The notes: generated by a model from the sequence alone, not told the origin. Counted from the stretch's first letter, positions 1 through 7,997 are shown. The stretch is DNA of 38,160 nt from Drouetiella hepatica Uher 2000/2452 (GCA_019359505.1 JAHHHD010000046.1:1-38160); one strand, 5' to 3'. A program made the numbers and translations.

Positions 1-60
1 AATGAACAGAGGTTCAAAGATTTCCCATTCTGCATCAGTGAGGCTGCTGGAATACGGCAT
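1..60 (-). CDS. IS5-family transposase, N-terminal fragment cut by window edge
   Basis: Read on the minus strand, an ATG at 58-60 opens an uninterrupted 20-codon frame to the window edge. Its product begins MPYSSSLTDAEWEIFEPL, the hallmark start of the small N-terminal domain (DUF4096 type) of IS5-family DDE transposases common in cyanobacteria. The catalytic part lies outside the window, so I cannot say whether the element is intact. The 70 bp between this start codon and the ISAs1-type element at 131 presumably contain the terminal repeat of this second element, but no repeat partner is visible. A plus-strand frame over the same bases has no recognisable product and was discarded. Confidence 0.75.
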   Translation of the reverse strand, partial: MPYSSSLTDAEWEIFEPLFI

Positions 61-130
61 AGTTGCTAGATTAGACGGCTTCAAGCACCTTAAAGCAGAA
101 GCCGGAAGATGTCAAATGGGTTCTATATGG

Positions 131-1357
131 CAGGGCAAACGCATCTTAATGGTTTTGCTGACAGTCAGGTTCTCTAATGGGAGAGGATAGGCAAGACCTG
201 TTGAGAACCGATTGATGAAGCTAAAGCCGAAGCACAAGCTGGTTGAGCATTTGAGTTCGATCGAAGACCCCCTCATTGAGCGCAGTCAACGCCACAAACT
301 CATTGACATCCTGACCATTGCCATTGTTGCGGTCATTTGCGGTGTAGATAGTTGGGTGGGAATGGAAAGCTTTGGACAAGCCAAGCTCAAGTGGCTCAAG
401 CGCATCCTGGAGCTACCCAACGGCATTCCCTCCCATGACAACTTTGCGCGTGTGTTTTCCCGTTTAGATCCAGACCAGTTGCAGCAGAGTTTTCTCAACT
501 GGGTGCGCGCTCTGGGGCGCTTGAGCAACAAAGAGGTGATTGTCATTGATGGTAAAACGCTACGCCAGTCCTATGACAGTGCTGACAGCAAAGCAGCCAT
601 CCATATGGTGAGTGCCTGGGCAACCCAAAACCGCTTAGTGCTGGGGCAATGCAAGGTCGATGAGAAGTCCAATGAGATCAAGGCTATCCCGCAGTTGCTC
701 AAAGTGCTCGAACTGAGCGGCTGTATTGTCACAATTGATGCAATGGGCACTCAAAAGCAGATCGCCAAGCTGATTGTTGAACAAAACGCTGATTATATTC
801 TGGCGCTCAAAGACAACCAGGGCAATTTGTTTGAGGATGTCCAGCAAATCTTTGCTCAAGCACAAGCAACTCAGTTTGCTGGGATTGAGCATGAGTTTGA
901 CCAAACCGTAGGCAAAGGACATGGACGAATCGAGATTCGCCGCACTTGGACGATGGGACAAGTGGAATTCCTCATGGATGCCGACCAGTGGGCAAAGTTC
1001 ACCAGCATCGGCATGGTGCAGTCCGAGCGCCGAATCAATGGCAAGGTTGAACGGGAAACGCGCTACTACATCAGTAGCCTCAGCAGCAATGCTCAGCGTC
1101 TAGCACAGGCGGTTCGCAGCCATTGGCAAGTGGAAAACTCGCTCCACTGGGTGTTAGATTTAGCGTTTCAAGAAGATGCCTGCCGAATTCGCAAAGACCA
1201 TGCGCCGGAGAATCTTGCCGTTGTGCGCCACATTGCTCTCAACTTGCTCAACCAGGAGACTACAGCAAAGCTCGGCGTCAAGAACAAGCGACTGCGGGCA
1301 GGGTGGGATGAATACTACTTGCTCAAGGTCTTGCTCAATTAAGATGCGTTTGCCCTG
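131..1357 (+). mobile_element. Complete ISAs1-family insertion sequence (1227 bp)
   Basis: The ends are a perfect 20-bp inverted repeat: positions 131-150 begin CAGGGCAAACGCATC, and 1338-1357 are the exact reverse complement. The element encloses a single transposase gene, as is usual for ISAs1. The transposase stop codon (1340-1342) lies inside the right repeat. The ten bases on either side (TTCTATATGG on the left, ATCGTAGGAG on the right) do not match, so no target-site duplication is visible; the flanks may have been rearranged after insertion. The element sits between an IS5-type transposase start and an orphan AraC-type promoter module at 1409. Confidence 0.92.
215..1342 (+). CDS. ISAs1-family DDE transposase
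   Basis: This 375-residue protein catalyses cut-and-paste movement of the surrounding element. Its N-terminal part ([20 protein letters not shown], then a hydrophobic helix near residues 28-50) matches the DDE_Tnp_1-associated region. The first catalytic Asp lies in [12 protein letters not shown] near residue 111, followed by [23 protein letters not shown] and ALKDNQGNL. The Glu-containing region [17 protein letters not shown] sits near residue 310. These blocks are diagnostic of ISAs1/H-repeat transposases. No frameshift or stop interrupts it, so it may be active. A TTG at 212 is possible as a start, but ATG 215 gives the usual N-terminus. Confidence 0.93.
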   Translation: MKLKPKHKLVEHLSSIEDPLIERSQRHKLIDILTIAIVAVICGVDSWVGMESFGQAKLKWLKRILELPNGIPSHDNFARVFSRLDPDQLQQSFLNWVRALGRLSNKEVIVIDGKTLRQSYDSADSKAAIHMVSAWATQNRLVLGQCKVDEKSNEIKAIPQLLKVLELSGCIVTIDAMGTQKQIAKLIVEQNADYILALKDNQGNLFEDVQQIFAQAQATQFAGIEHEFDQTVGKGHGRIEIRRTWTMGQVEFLMDADQWAKFTSIGMVQSERRINGKVERETRYYISSLSSNAQRLAQAVRSHWQVENSLHWVLDLAFQEDACRIRKDHAPENLAVVRHIALNLLNQETTAKLGVKNKRLRAGWDEYYLLKVLLN

Positions 1358-1408
1358 ATCGTAGGAGTCCTCTCTACTCGACGGCTCGACCCCAGGTTCG
1401 CTAACACC

Positions 1409-1471
1409 ATAAGAATCTGATAAATCATTATAAGAATCTGAAAGAACTTGAGTGTTTGCACTCATTACACT
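1409..1471 (+). promoter_or_regulatory. AraC-type promoter module, copy 1 (orphan)
   Basis: Two direct repeats ATAAGAATCTGA (1409-1420 and 1430-1441) start exactly 21 bp apart, and a -10-like TACACT follows 24 bp after the second (1466-1471). The same arrangement occurs at 10188, 10781 and 15172. Tandem sites two helical turns apart, with the second box overlapping the -35 position, are typical of AraC-family activators. Here the module lies 52 bp after the ISAs1 element and the nearest convincing gene starts 290 bp downstream, so its original target may have been lost. Confidence 0.7.
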
Positions 1472-1761
1472 TAAGTTAACTACTCATAGATGGATTTGAA
1501 GCGCGGTGAAACGATGCAACTCAACAAGTTATTAAATCAGCGGTCTTTTCGTGCGCGAGACTTCCGCGCAGATTCATTGAATCACTAACTTTGATCAGAT
1601 CATGCTCCTGAAATTGATGTGACCGATCGAGCCGCAGACTTTGCAGTCATCAGGCTGCGAACGATCAGTTTAGACAGTTGAAAATGACATATCGGCACTA
1701 CGGTTTGATGGCTCAGAACGCAAATCAGTATCAAACCATATTGAGACAAAGAAAGTCTTGT
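1472..1761 (+). other. Region between promoter module and lipoprotein gene; 32-codon frame only
   Basis: The only reading frame placed correctly for the copy-1 promoter is ATG 1490 to TAA 1588 (32 residues, starting MDLKRGETMQLNKLLNQRS). It has no recognisable domain, and I cannot tell a leader peptide from the remnant of a deleted gene. The rest (1589-1761) shows no repeat, terminator or tRNA that I can recognise. Confidence 0.3.
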
Positions 1762-2217
1762 ATGAAAACACAATCAATGCCCAAAACATTGACAGTGATA
1801 ATCAGTTTGGGAGCTTTTGCATTGATGAGCTGTACTCCTCAATCTACGGCAGAAGAACCCGCACCAGAATCCTCCGTAGAAGCTTCTGCCACTGCAGCCC
1901 CGTCAGTTGCTCCATCTCCTCAAACCTCTAGTAATCGCCAAACTATGAATCTAAATCAAGCTAATACGGCAGCCTCCCAAACCAGTAATCTTTACGTCGG
2001 AATGTGGGTTACGGAAGATGGTTATATCCGCCATGAACTTCTACCGAACAATCGTTACGACGAAGCTCGCGGTAACAGAGAGAGAGCGTATCAGGGATGC
2101 TATGAAATCACAGGAAATCGCATTAATTACTGGGACGATACTGGATTTACCGCCGATGGCGAGTTTCGTGACGGCGTACTTTATCACGGTGGCTATATTT
2201 TTTACCAAGAAAGATGA
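1762..2217 (+). CDS. Small lipoprotein with Atu4866-type domain
   Basis: This is a 151-residue exported protein. The start at 1762 is chosen because it gives a clean lipoprotein signal: basic start, hydrophobic run and lipobox ALMSC with Cys24; the longer frame from 1678 would bury it. Residues 25-75 form a Pro/Ser/Ala/Thr-rich linker. The C-terminal ~75 residues (YVGMWVTEDGYIRHELLPN, then GFTADGEFRDGVLYHGG) resemble the Atu4866 family, a small beta-rich domain of unknown biochemical role often found next to SDR and SnoaL genes. It heads a same-strand group with 2275, 2981 and 3779 (gaps 57, 61 and 33 bp), which may be an operon. Function is unknown beyond probable membrane-anchored periplasmic location. 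Confidence 0.8.
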   Translation: MKTQSMPKTLTVIISLGAFALMSCTPQSTAEEPAPESSVEASATAAPSVAPSPQTSSNRQTMNLNQANTAASQTSNLYVGMWVTEDGYIRHELLPNNRYDEARGNRERAYQGCYEITGNRINYWDDTGFTADGEFRDGVLYHGGYIFYQER

Positions 2218-2274
2218 TCCCTTCAACAGAGAGCAACGATGACTCAAATTGCATGAAGATTTCAGGAGATTGGG

Positions 2275-2919
2275 ATGATACGTTATTTAAGTCAGATTTT
2301 CATTGGCACAGGGCTGATCGGACTGCTGGCTATTCCGGTGATGACGCAAGCTCGCACGAATGAGGCAGATTTTCAGTCGAATGGGACTGCGTTTGAGCCA
2401 AGTCATGACTCGACCGCATTGCATAACCAGCCTGCCCTCGATCAGTTTCCAGCGATCGCAGATTTGGCTCAGGCAACTCAGCCCAATCAAGCAGACGCAC
2501 AGGAGACTCAGGTGATCGAACAGCGCAACAAGGAAATCGTCCGGCAGTCTTTTGACGGTTGGCGCAACGGAACTGGCAACTTCTTCGACCTGCTCGCCCC
2601 AGAAGCAACCTGGACGATCACGGGCACTGGCGCAACTGCGGGAACCTATCGCAAGCAAGCGTTACTCGATCAAGTTATCAACCCAACCAGTGCCCGATTA
2701 TTGACCCCAATCGTACCAACCGTACGCGGCATCTGGGCAGATGGCGATATGGTCATTGCCCTGTGGGATGGAGAGGCGACCGCCGGAGACGGCAGACCTT
2801 ATCGGAACACCTACACCTGGTATTTCAGAATGCAAAACGACAAAGCAATCGAAGCGATCGCCTTTCTGGATATGCAAGAGTTCAACGACTTGTGGGCAAG
2901 AGTTTCACCGAGAAACTAG
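2275..2919 (+). CDS. Exported SnoaL/NTF2-like protein
   Basis: A 214-residue protein with a Sec signal peptide (hydrophobic residues 8-23, likely cleavage after MTQA at 26). A low-complexity linker follows to about residue 80. The remaining part (NKEIVRQSFDGWRNGTGNFF, then LLAPEATWTITGTG and WDGEATAGDGRPYRNTYTW) is a SnoaL-like alpha+beta barrel of the NTF2 superfamily. These proteins may be cyclases, isomerases or simple binding proteins; no catalytic residue can be assigned here. An AGGAG at 2264-2268 lies six bases before the ATG. It is followed at 61 bp by an SDR gene, a frequent pairing in bacterial small-molecule modification loci. Confidence 0.8.
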   Translation: MIRYLSQIFIGTGLIGLLAIPVMTQARTNEADFQSNGTAFEPSHDSTALHNQPALDQFPAIADLAQATQPNQADAQETQVIEQRNKEIVRQSFDGWRNGTGNFFDLLAPEATWTITGTGATAGTYRKQALLDQVINPTSARLLTPIVPTVRGIWADGDMVIALWDGEATAGDGRPYRNTYTWYFRMQNDKAIEAIAFLDMQEFNDLWARVSPRN

Positions 2920-2980
2920 GGCTGGTCGCCATGTCGCTGAGCTAGAGCGACTTCCAAAACTTTAACAAGGAGAACTAACC

Positions 2981-3745
2981 ATGACAAACAACACGAAGAT
3001 CGCATTGATCACAGGAGCGAGTCGAGGACTGGGCAAAAATACGGCTTTGGCACTGGCTAAAAAAGGAGTCGATGTGATTGTGACCTATCGCAGCAGCAAG
3101 GCAGCAGCGAACAGCGTTGTCTCTGCAATTACAGAAATCGGTGGTAAAGCCGCTGCTCTGCAATTGGACACTTCCAGCACAAAATCCTTTGATGAATTTG
3201 TGGCACAGGTCAAACAGACACTTCAAGATCAGTGGCAGACCAAACAGTTTGATTTTCTGGTGAACAATGCTGGAATTGGAATCCATAAGCCGTTCGCTGA
3301 AACCACCGAGGACGATTTTGATCGATTAATGAACATCCAATTCAAGGGCGTTTTCTTTCTCACTCAAAAGCTGCTGCCCTTGCTCAAGGACGGTGGACGG
3401 ATTGTGAATCTTTCGTCAGGTCTGGCTCGTTTTACGCTGCCGGGTTACTCAGCTTATGCCAGCATGAAAGGCGCGATCGAGGTGTTGACTCGATACATGG
3501 CAAAAGAACTGGGACACAGACAGATTGCTGTCAATGTTGTGGCTCCGGGTGCGATCGAAACCGATTTTGCGGGCGGTGCAGTCCGTGACAATCCAGAAAT
3601 CAACAGCTTCCTCGCTTCGCAAACGGCGTTAGGTCGGGTGGGTGTTCCCGATGATATTGGCGGGGCGATCGCATCTTTACTTTCTGAAGACAACCGCTGG
3701 GTAAATGCCCAGAGAATCGAAGTCTCTGGTGGTCAGTCTATTTAA
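2981..3745 (+). CDS. SDR-family NAD(P)-dependent oxidoreductase
   Basis: A 254-residue classical short-chain dehydrogenase, complete for the family (about 250). Visible landmarks are the cofactor motif TGASRGLG (11-18), the NNAG motif (95-98), catalytic Ser145/146, and YASMK with Tyr159 and Lys163. The C-terminus (WVNAQRIEVSGGQSI) matches the usual GGxxx end. Arg15 in the glycine motif and Arg37 after the second strand suggest preference for NADPH. The substrate cannot be predicted. AAGGAG at 2968-2973 supports the start. The gene follows a SnoaL-like gene and is followed by a second, broken SDR. Confidence 0.93.
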   Translation: MTNNTKIALITGASRGLGKNTALALAKKGVDVIVTYRSSKAAANSVVSAITEIGGKAAALQLDTSSTKSFDEFVAQVKQTLQDQWQTKQFDFLVNNAGIGIHKPFAETTEDDFDRLMNIQFKGVFFLTQKLLPLLKDGGRIVNLSSGLARFTLPGYSAYASMKGAIEVLTRYMAKELGHRQIAVNVVAPGAIETDFAGGAVRDNPEINSFLASQTALGRVGVPDDIGGAIASLLSEDNRWVNAQRIEVSGGQSI

Positions 3746-3778
3746 TTTCAATCCACCTCAACAGTCAGGAGAACCATC

Positions 3779-4634
3779 ATGTTGAATGTAGAAAACAAGG
3801 TGATTGCTATCACCGGGGCCAGTAGCGGTATCGGTGAAGCCACCGCGAAGCTGCTCGCCCAAAATGGTGCAAAAGTCGTTTTGGGGGCGCGGCGGACAGA
3901 CAAGCTAGAGAAGCTCGTCGAGGAGAATCAAGAACTCCGCCGCAAGCGGACGGAGTATGAACAGCCAACTTTTCTTGCTAATGACTTACGCCGCAAGCGG
4001 CGGGGAATCTACCCGTAGAGAATCAAGAACTCCGCCGCAAGCGGACGGAGTATGAACAGCCAACTTTTCTTGCTAATGACTTACGCCGCAAGCGGCGGGG
4101 AATCTACCCGTAGAGATTGAGTTTGCCAAAGACAAGTTTGGTCGCGTCGATGTCATCTTCAACAATGCAGGTGTAATGCCCTTATCGCCGATGAATGCCC
4201 TGAAAGTCGCGGAATGGGACAACATGATCAATGTAAATATTCAGGGCGTGTTGAATGGTATCGCGGCGGCGCTGCCAATTATGGAAGCGCAAGGGGGCGG
4301 ACAAATCATCAATACTGCGTCCATTGGTGCCCATGTGGTCGTACCCACTGCGGCAGTTTACTGTGCAACCAAGTATGCGGTTTGGGCAATTTCTGAAGGA
4401 CTGCGGCAGGAATCACAAACTATTCGCGTCACCATCATATCTCCGGGTGTCGTTGACACTGAACTTGGCTCTGATATCACCGATGAGTCATCCAAAGGCT
4501 TGTTAGAAGAATTTCGCAAAACTGCACTGGCCTCAGAGGCGATCGCCAGAGCCGTTTTATACGCTGTATCCCAGCCGGACGATGTTGATGTCAATGAAGT
4601 GGTTGTCCGCCCAATCAGCCAGACGATGATGTAA
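3779..4634 (+). pseudogene. SDR oxidoreductase disrupted by a tandem 95-bp repeat
   Basis: The N-terminal part starts well (AGGAG at 3767-3771, ATG 3779, cofactor motif TGASSGIG) and reads to about codon 48. A 190-bp insert follows, made of two copies of a 95-bp unit, and it introduces stop codons. Downstream (4113-4634) the SDR resumes in another frame: EFAKDKFGRVDVIFNNAG, then YCATKYA with the catalytic Tyr/Lys pair, ending VVRPISQTMM. Compared with a normal SDR about 25 residues around the adenine pocket are missing, so the insert replaced host sequence. A C-terminal frame from ATG 4176 alone would lack the cofactor domain and should be inactive. Confidence 0.88.
3923..4112 (+). repeat. 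Two tandem copies of a 95-bp hairpin-rich repeat
   Basis: Units 3923-4017 and 4018-4112 are identical over 95 bp. Each contains two GC-rich hairpins: CTCCGCCGCAAGCGGACGGAG-like near the left, with a mismatch in the stem, and CGCCGC-AA-GCGGCG near the right. Between them is AT-richer sequence, and the unit ends with GGGGAATCTACCC. One hairpin near each end and the GGGTAGATTCCCC motif resemble the terminal palindromes of IS200/IS605 elements. The unit may therefore be a protein-less derivative of such an element. Identity of both copies implies recent duplication. They lie within an SDR gene and destroy its frame. Confidence 0.9.
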
Positions 4635-5033
4635 ACATTGGACGACACCACTCTGTCTCATCACTGATTTATTTAAGTCTTAAAACCACAAAATCGACTC
4701 GCTTTAATGCGGCGCTCAGTTCTGCTACAGGCATCAACAAAAACGCGAACTTTAGCCGAGAGATGGCGGTTTTTCGGGTACAACCCGGCGATCGCCCTCA
4801 CTCCATCTCTCCCAACCACTCTTTCCCACAACCAACGCCATCGTACTCAATCTTTCGCTGGAAAATGAAACTATCTGAGTGCATCAGTCTTTTACTAAGG
4901 AGTACATATGCAAACACAGTTCATTACATCAGAGGCGATCGCTCCTGCCAATGGTGCAAGATCGGAGATAAGGCAATGACACAAGACACAACAAAAATCG
5001 CTACTTTTTTTGGATGCCACAGTCCTCACTTAA
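4635..5033. other. Spacer between SDR pseudogene and tetR; holds a RidA-like stub
   Basis: About 400 bp without an intact gene. Apart from the 23-codon stub at 4908-4979, which has its own strong ribosome binding site, I see two HIP1-type sequences and no terminator or repeat. A long frame crossing the region (from 4763) is an upstream extension of the TetR frame and has no coding character. Confidence 0.5.
4908..4979 (+). pseudogene. RidA-like N-terminal stub (23 codons)
   Basis: A strong ribosome binding site (TAAGGAG, 4896-4902) precedes ATG 4908, and the product MQTQFITSEAIAPANGA resembles the first residues of RidA/YjgF-family proteins. The frame then ends after RSEIRQ at a TGA. Nothing of the remaining ~100 residues of a RidA domain follows. 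I read it as a gene deleted down to its translation start. A functional 23-residue peptide cannot be excluded. Confidence 0.4.
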
Positions 5034-5062
5034 TTGACTGTCTAGTCACTTATTGTTATAGT
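5034..5062 (+). promoter_or_regulatory. tetR promoter with internal operator
   Basis: TTGACT (5034-5039), a 17-bp spacer and TATAGT (5057-5062) form a near-consensus sigma-70 promoter. The inverted repeat TGACT-GTCT-AGTCA (5035-5048) covers the -35 box and spacer, so a repressor bound there would block RNA polymerase. Transcription should start about seven bases after the -10, at the ATG of the TetR gene (5069), which implies a leaderless messenger. A related, longer palindrome lies at 5650-5675 in front of the next gene. Confidence 0.65.
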
Positions 5063-5068
5063 GTGGGT

Positions 5069-5635
5069 ATGGCTAGACCTAAAAGCGAAGATAAGCGGAA
5101 TGCGATTATGGAAGCAGCAACACGCGCGATTGCTTCACAGGGGTTAAGTGCGTCAACCGCTTTAATCGCCAAAGAGGCGGGTATTGCGAATGGTTCACTG
5201 TTCACTTATTTCGAGACTAAGACTGATTTATTCAACCAACTTTATCTTGAACTAAAAACCGAAATGACTGCAGCCGCTATGAAAGACCTTCCGGAGAGTG
5301 GCGATCTCCGCAAACAGGTTTTTCACGCTTGGTCGAACTGGATCTACTGGGCTGTTTCCAATCCCTACAAGCGGTACGCCTTGAGGCAACTGAATGTTTC
5401 AGATGGCATTACCCCTGCGACGCGCAGTGCAGCGGACAAGGTTGCCGTTGAATTTAACGATTTAATCAAACGCATCCGTGCCCACGGCTCTTTGCAAACA
5501 GCACCATTCAGCTTTGTTGGCGCGCTGCTGAATGGGTTGGCTGAAGCAACAATTGTCACTATGGTGAATGACCCTGACAATGCTGAAAAGCATTGCAAAA
5601 CTGGCTTCGAGACATTTTGGCGCGCGATTAGCTAA
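5069..5635 (+). CDS. TetR-family transcriptional repressor
   Basis: A 188-residue regulator, normal size for TetR. The N-terminal helix-turn-helix is clear: ARPKSEDKRNAIMEAATRAIA, then STALIAKEAGIANGSLFTYF near residues 30-49. The C-terminal ligand domain is diverged, as always in this family, and contains WSNWIYWAVSNPYKRYALRQL, similar to TetR regulators of SDR or efflux operons. The start at 5069 is preferred over upstream in-frame codons because the promoter -10 ends only six bases before it and the family start is regular. Probable operators are in its own promoter and in front of the SDR-MFS pair immediately downstream, so it likely controls both. The inducing compound is unknown. Confidence 0.92.
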   Translation: MARPKSEDKRNAIMEAATRAIASQGLSASTALIAKEAGIANGSLFTYFETKTDLFNQLYLELKTEMTAAAMKDLPESGDLRKQVFHAWSNWIYWAVSNPYKRYALRQLNVSDGITPATRSAADKVAVEFNDLIKRIRAHGSLQTAPFSFVGALLNGLAEATIVTMVNDPDNAEKHCKTGFETFWRAIS

Positions 5636-5649
5636 TTTTTTTTGACTTA

Positions 5650-5675
5650 TTAGTGACTGCCTAGACAGTCACTAA
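5650..5675 (+). promoter_or_regulatory. TetR-type operator before the SDR-MFS operon
   Basis: A perfect inverted repeat TTAGTGACTG-N6-CAGTCACTAA lies between the tetR stop codon and the SDR start. Its inner half-sites TGACT and AGTCA also occur, with 4 instead of 8 bases between them, in the tetR promoter. A plausible -10 (TAATAA, 5673-5678) overlaps its right end. The site is therefore a likely target of the adjacent TetR protein. The palindrome has no T-run after it, so it is not an obvious terminator. Confidence 0.65.
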
Positions 5676-5737
5676 TAAATTGAACACGGCAAACCCATGG
5701 TTGAATGTCAAATTCAACTCTTCATCAGGACAAACTC

Positions 5738-6673
5738 ATGACGAACTGGACAACTGCAAATATTCCTTCTCAAAAAAGCCGATCGGCTGTTGTTACCGGC
5801 ACTGGGGGACTCGGATTCGAGGATGCCCTGGCATTAGCACGGGCTGGAGGCGATGTTATCATTGCGGGTCGCAATTCTCGCAAAGGCGCAGCGGCAGTCG
5901 CAAAAATTCGTAACGAAGTGCCATCAGCAACAGTACGTTTTGAACAAGTTGATCTCGCCAGTCTTCAGTCCGTAACAGACTTCGCCAGACGACTTCGCAG
6001 CCAGCGAGACAGTCTTGACCTGCTGATTAACAATGCGGGTTTAATGGCGCCTCCGAAGCGACTGGAAACCACTGATGGCTTTGAGATGCAATTCGGCGTC
6101 AACTATCTTGGTCACTTTGCCCTTACGGCGGAACTGATGCCGTTGCTGTGCAAAGGGAAAAATGCGCGCATTGTCACGCTATCAAGCATCGCTGCGCGGA
6201 ACGGCACTCTCAATTTTGATGATTTGCAGGCAAACCACAGTTACGAACCAATGGCTGTATATAGCCAATCGAAGCTTGCCTGTCTGATGTTTGCCTTTGA
6301 GCTACAGCGGCGCAGTGAAGCTGGTCAATGGGGCATCGCCAGCCTTGCAGCCCATCCCGGTATCGCGCGCACAGATCTTTTATATAACTCGCCTGGCGGG
6401 TGGAGTGCCCGCATTATCGCGCGATCGCTTTTATGGTTCCTCTTCCAACCGGTACCGCAGGGCGCACTCCCAACGCTTTTTGCGGCGACCTCGCCCGATG
6501 CAAAGGCTGGTGCTTATTACGGACCACACAAGCTGAGCGAAACGCGCGGTTTTCCAGCTTTGTCAAAGGTGCCTCCGCAGGCTACGGACACCGACGTGGC
6601 AGCGCGACTTTGGGACATATCTGAAAACCTGACCAAAATTAACTTTGGGTATCCAAGCGAGGTAAATACTTAG
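5738..6673 (+). CDS. SDR oxidoreductase, retinol/protochlorophyllide-reductase-like subgroup
   Basis: A 311-residue extended-type SDR. ATG 5738 is chosen over the upstream codon at 5705 because AGGA (5727-5730) lies at the right distance. Visible motifs are TGTGGLG (20-26), D72 in VDLASLQSV, NNAG (98-101), Ser149/150 and YSQSK with Tyr175 and Lys179. The length and the AAHPGIARTDL segment place it with retinol dehydrogenase or protochlorophyllide-reductase-like SDRs. The cofactor motif is unusual: most relatives have TGANSGIG, and here the Asn and Ser are missing. The MFS gene starts two bases after the stop codon, so the two are co-transcribed, probably under TetR control. Confidence 0.9.
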   Translation: MTNWTTANIPSQKSRSAVVTGTGGLGFEDALALARAGGDVIIAGRNSRKGAAAVAKIRNEVPSATVRFEQVDLASLQSVTDFARRLRSQRDSLDLLINNAGLMAPPKRLETTDGFEMQFGVNYLGHFALTAELMPLLCKGKNARIVTLSSIAARNGTLNFDDLQANHSYEPMAVYSQSKLACLMFAFELQRRSEAGQWGIASLAAHPGIARTDLLYNSPGGWSARIIARSLLWFLFQPVPQGALPTLFAATSPDAKAGAYYGPHKLSETRGFPALSKVPPQATDTDVAARLWDISENLTKINFGYPSEVNT

Positions 6674-6674
6674 C

Positions 6675-7997
6675 ATGACAGGAAATACTGCACCCTCAAA
6701 TTCCCAATTGGAAGCGATCGACATTGAATATGTGCAGGGATGGCGACAAGCCGCTCTTCTTCTTGTACTTTTCCTGATTAATGCACTTGCTCAGATCGAC
6801 AGAATTTTGCCGTTTATTCTGTTCGAGTCGATCAAGGCGGATCTTTCACTGACTGATACCCAAGTCAGCTTGATTATCGGAATCCCCTTTGCAGTCTGCT
6901 TTACACTCTTCTTGTTGCCGCTTGCCCGTGCTTCGGATCGCGGATCGCCCCGTTTTGTCCTCATTTCGTGTCTCTTGTGCTGCAGCGCGATGACAGCGCT
7001 GGGCGGTTTGTCCGCGAGTTTAGTGTTTTTGGTTCTGACGCGGTTTGGTGTCGCGTTTGGTGTGGCTGGCTGCACTCCTTTAGGACATAAACTGATTGCG
7101 CGCAAAATCAACCCAGGACGTCGCGGTCTAGCGCTAGGCATTTTCTCCATGGGCATTCCGCTCGGCGCTATGGTCGGATTTGCTGTTGGCGGCGCGATCG
7201 GCGATACGTTAGGCTGGCGCGTTGCCCTATTTGGTGCCGGAGCCATCGGAGGGTTGCTCACCCTGTTAGCTACGTTCGTTGTAGAACCGACCCCGCCGCT
7301 TAAGCCAATGGCAGGCAATGTCGAACCGTTTTTGCAATCGAGCCTGAAGTTGCTTTCGTCTCCGGCATTCCGTTGGCTATTCATCACTGCCATCGCCGTC
7401 GGTTTTGCCACAGTCCCTTTTTACATCTTTTGCGCGCCTTTCCTGATCCGTACCCATGGCTTCACCGCCACCGAAGCCGGACTGGCAATTGGGCTTTTGC
7501 AGGGACTGATGGGAATCGTCGGATCGCTCTTAGGCGGACGCGAATTAGACCGCGCAGTTCGCTCCGGGACAAAGAGATTGCTTCTGCCTCCTGCCGTTCT
7601 CTTCCTGATTACCACTGTGACAACAACGGCAGCGTTGTTCGTGCCGACCGGATGGATGTCCGTTCTCTTGTTGGTGCCAGGCATGCTTTCCTTTGCATTT
7701 ATCCTGCCATGGGTTTTTGGCACTGCACACCTTGTGGCAGGTAAGGGTAAGGAGGCGATGGCGTCTAGTCTTGGACTGATAGGTTCCTCTCTTCTGGGTC
7801 CAGCTCTCGGGCCTTTGTTTGTTGGCATGATTAGCGATGCAGCTACAGCGGCACAGATGCCAAATGGACTTAGATTTGGGCTGCTGATTGTTCCGATCGC
7901 ATGTTTCCTGTCCGGTATCGCATGTCTGATTGCAAACCAGCGCATCGCCGTATTGCTTAAATCTGTCCGAAATCTAAGTACAGGACAAAAATCGTAG
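6675..7997 (+). CDS. MFS transporter
   Basis: A 440-residue integral membrane protein with about twelve hydrophobic segments in two halves, the major facilitator layout. The segment LPLARASDRGSPRFVL after the second helix corresponds to the family loop 2-3 motif (GxLaDrxGrrxxl), and GIPLGAMVGFAVGGAIGD matches the glycine-rich fifth helix of many drug and organic-anion transporters. It begins one base after the TAG of the SDR gene, so translation is probably coupled. Together with the SDR and TetR genes it forms a typical inducible modify-and-export unit, but the substrate is unknown. Confidence 0.92.
   Translation: MTGNTAPSNSQLEAIDIEYVQGWRQAALLLVLFLINALAQIDRILPFILFESIKADLSLTDTQVSLIIGIPFAVCFTLFLLPLARASDRGSPRFVLISCLLCCSAMTALGGLSASLVFLVLTRFGVAFGVAGCTPLGHKLIARKINPGRRGLALGIFSMGIPLGAMVGFAVGGAIGDTLGWRVALFGAGAIGGLLTLLATFVVEPTPPLKPMAGNVEPFLQSSLKLLSSPAFRWLFITAIAVGFATVPFYIFCAPFLIRTHGFTATEAGLAIGLLQGLMGIVGSLLGGRELDRAVRSGTKRLLLPPAVLFLITTVTTTAALFVPTGWMSVLLLVPGMLSFAFILPWVFGTAHLVAGKGKEAMASSLGLIGSSLLGPALGPLFVGMISDAATAAQMPNGLRFGLLIVPIACFLSGIACLIANQRIAVLLKSVRNLSTGQKS

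Noticed and set aside
4763-5068. 102-codon N-terminal extension of the TetR frame
   Set aside because: No family similarity before MARPKSEDKR, and the promoter for the regulator lies inside the extension.
6791-7411. 206-codon minus-strand frame inside the MFS gene
   Set aside because: Antisense shadow with unnatural composition; the MFS frame is clearly the real one.
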